Assembly: GCA_030696435.1 (NCBI GenBank)
Contig: JAUYSF010000329.1
Span: 1 to 5,035, forward strand
Length of the DNA: 5,035 bases
DNA from: Desulfoprunum sp.
GTDB taxonomy: Bacteria; Desulfobacterota; Desulfobulbia; Desulfobulbales; Desulfocapsaceae
Reading direction: 5' to 3'
Positions 5,015-5,035 of the stretch are shown piece by piece. Every line of letters starts with the position of its first letter. Position 1 is the first letter of the stretch. The notes under the pieces were generated by a model, which was not told the DNA's origin, did no database searches, and was given only the letters and a program-made list of their open reading frames with translations. The position numbers and the translations under genes were made by a program.

Positions 5015-5035
5015 ATCCTTGGCATCGAGCAAGTA
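5012..5035 (+). other. In-frame stop and continuing reading frame of the transhydrogenase gene
   Basis: Codon 171 is TAA (5012-5014). The next seven codons in the same frame encode ILGIEQV, which continues VDST exactly where E. coli SthA reads YDSDSILS (from memory), with the stop taking the place of one Ser. No frameshift is needed. TCA to TAA or GAA to TAA are single-base changes. The window ends here, so whether the rest of the gene is intact cannot be seen. Confidence 0.7.

Noticed and set aside
4481..5032. Minus-strand open frame of 183 codons opposite the transhydrogenase gene
   Set aside because: The plus strand carries clear FAD-binding and active-site motifs; the minus reading has none.

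Overview
This window reads like a chromosomal segment of a Gram-negative bacterium, most likely a Desulfobacterota (former Deltaproteobacteria) member. That is an inference. It rests on the PAS/PAS/HisKA/HATPase/REC architecture of the kinase, several -24/-12 (sigma-54-type) promoter candidates, a lipobox lipoprotein, a small Lys-rich protein of a kind I associate with that group, and intergenic ATCGNN repeats. No rRNA, tRNA, CRISPR array or complete mobile element is visible.

Layout. The left part (1-958) is on the minus strand: a 37-residue Lys-rich protein (130-17) lies downstream of a 188-residue lipoprotein with two internal helical repeats (958-392). Between them sits the first copy of a ~163-bp repeat (355-194, minus orientation). 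A long divergent intergenic region (959-1605) follows. It holds clustered GGTC/GACC dyads and candidate sigma-54 promoters facing both ways. The right part is on the plus strand: a cytoplasmic hybrid histidine kinase (1606-3597), a second copy of the same repeat (3688-3851), a small exported protein with a Gly-rich hydrophobic segment (3951-4364), and the 5' part of a Si-specific NAD(P)+ transhydrogenase-type flavoprotein gene (4502 onward). That last frame hits a TAA at 5012-5014, yet it continues in the same frame with family-like sequence to the window edge.

The most notable observation is the repeat. The two copies, 3.3 kb apart and on opposite strands, are nearly equal in length. Each begins with exactly six phased ATCGNN hexamers, shares an internal core with several conserved blocks, and has (fully in copy 1, eroded in copy 2) a 3' arm of complementary CGATNN units that could close a long stem. 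Both copies point in the same direction as the flanking genes are transcribed, each lying after one stop codon and before the next start. The hexamers have no stops in several frames and create spurious ORFs, including a false N-terminal extension of the exported protein. The second notable observation is the apparent nonsense codon in the transhydrogenase gene.

How the genes work together is largely unknown. The kinase has no partner response regulator or DNA-binding output in the window. The lipoprotein and exported protein would act in the cell envelope, and the transhydrogenase in cytoplasmic NADH/NADPH balance. There is no clear operon: each gene has its own long 5' region.
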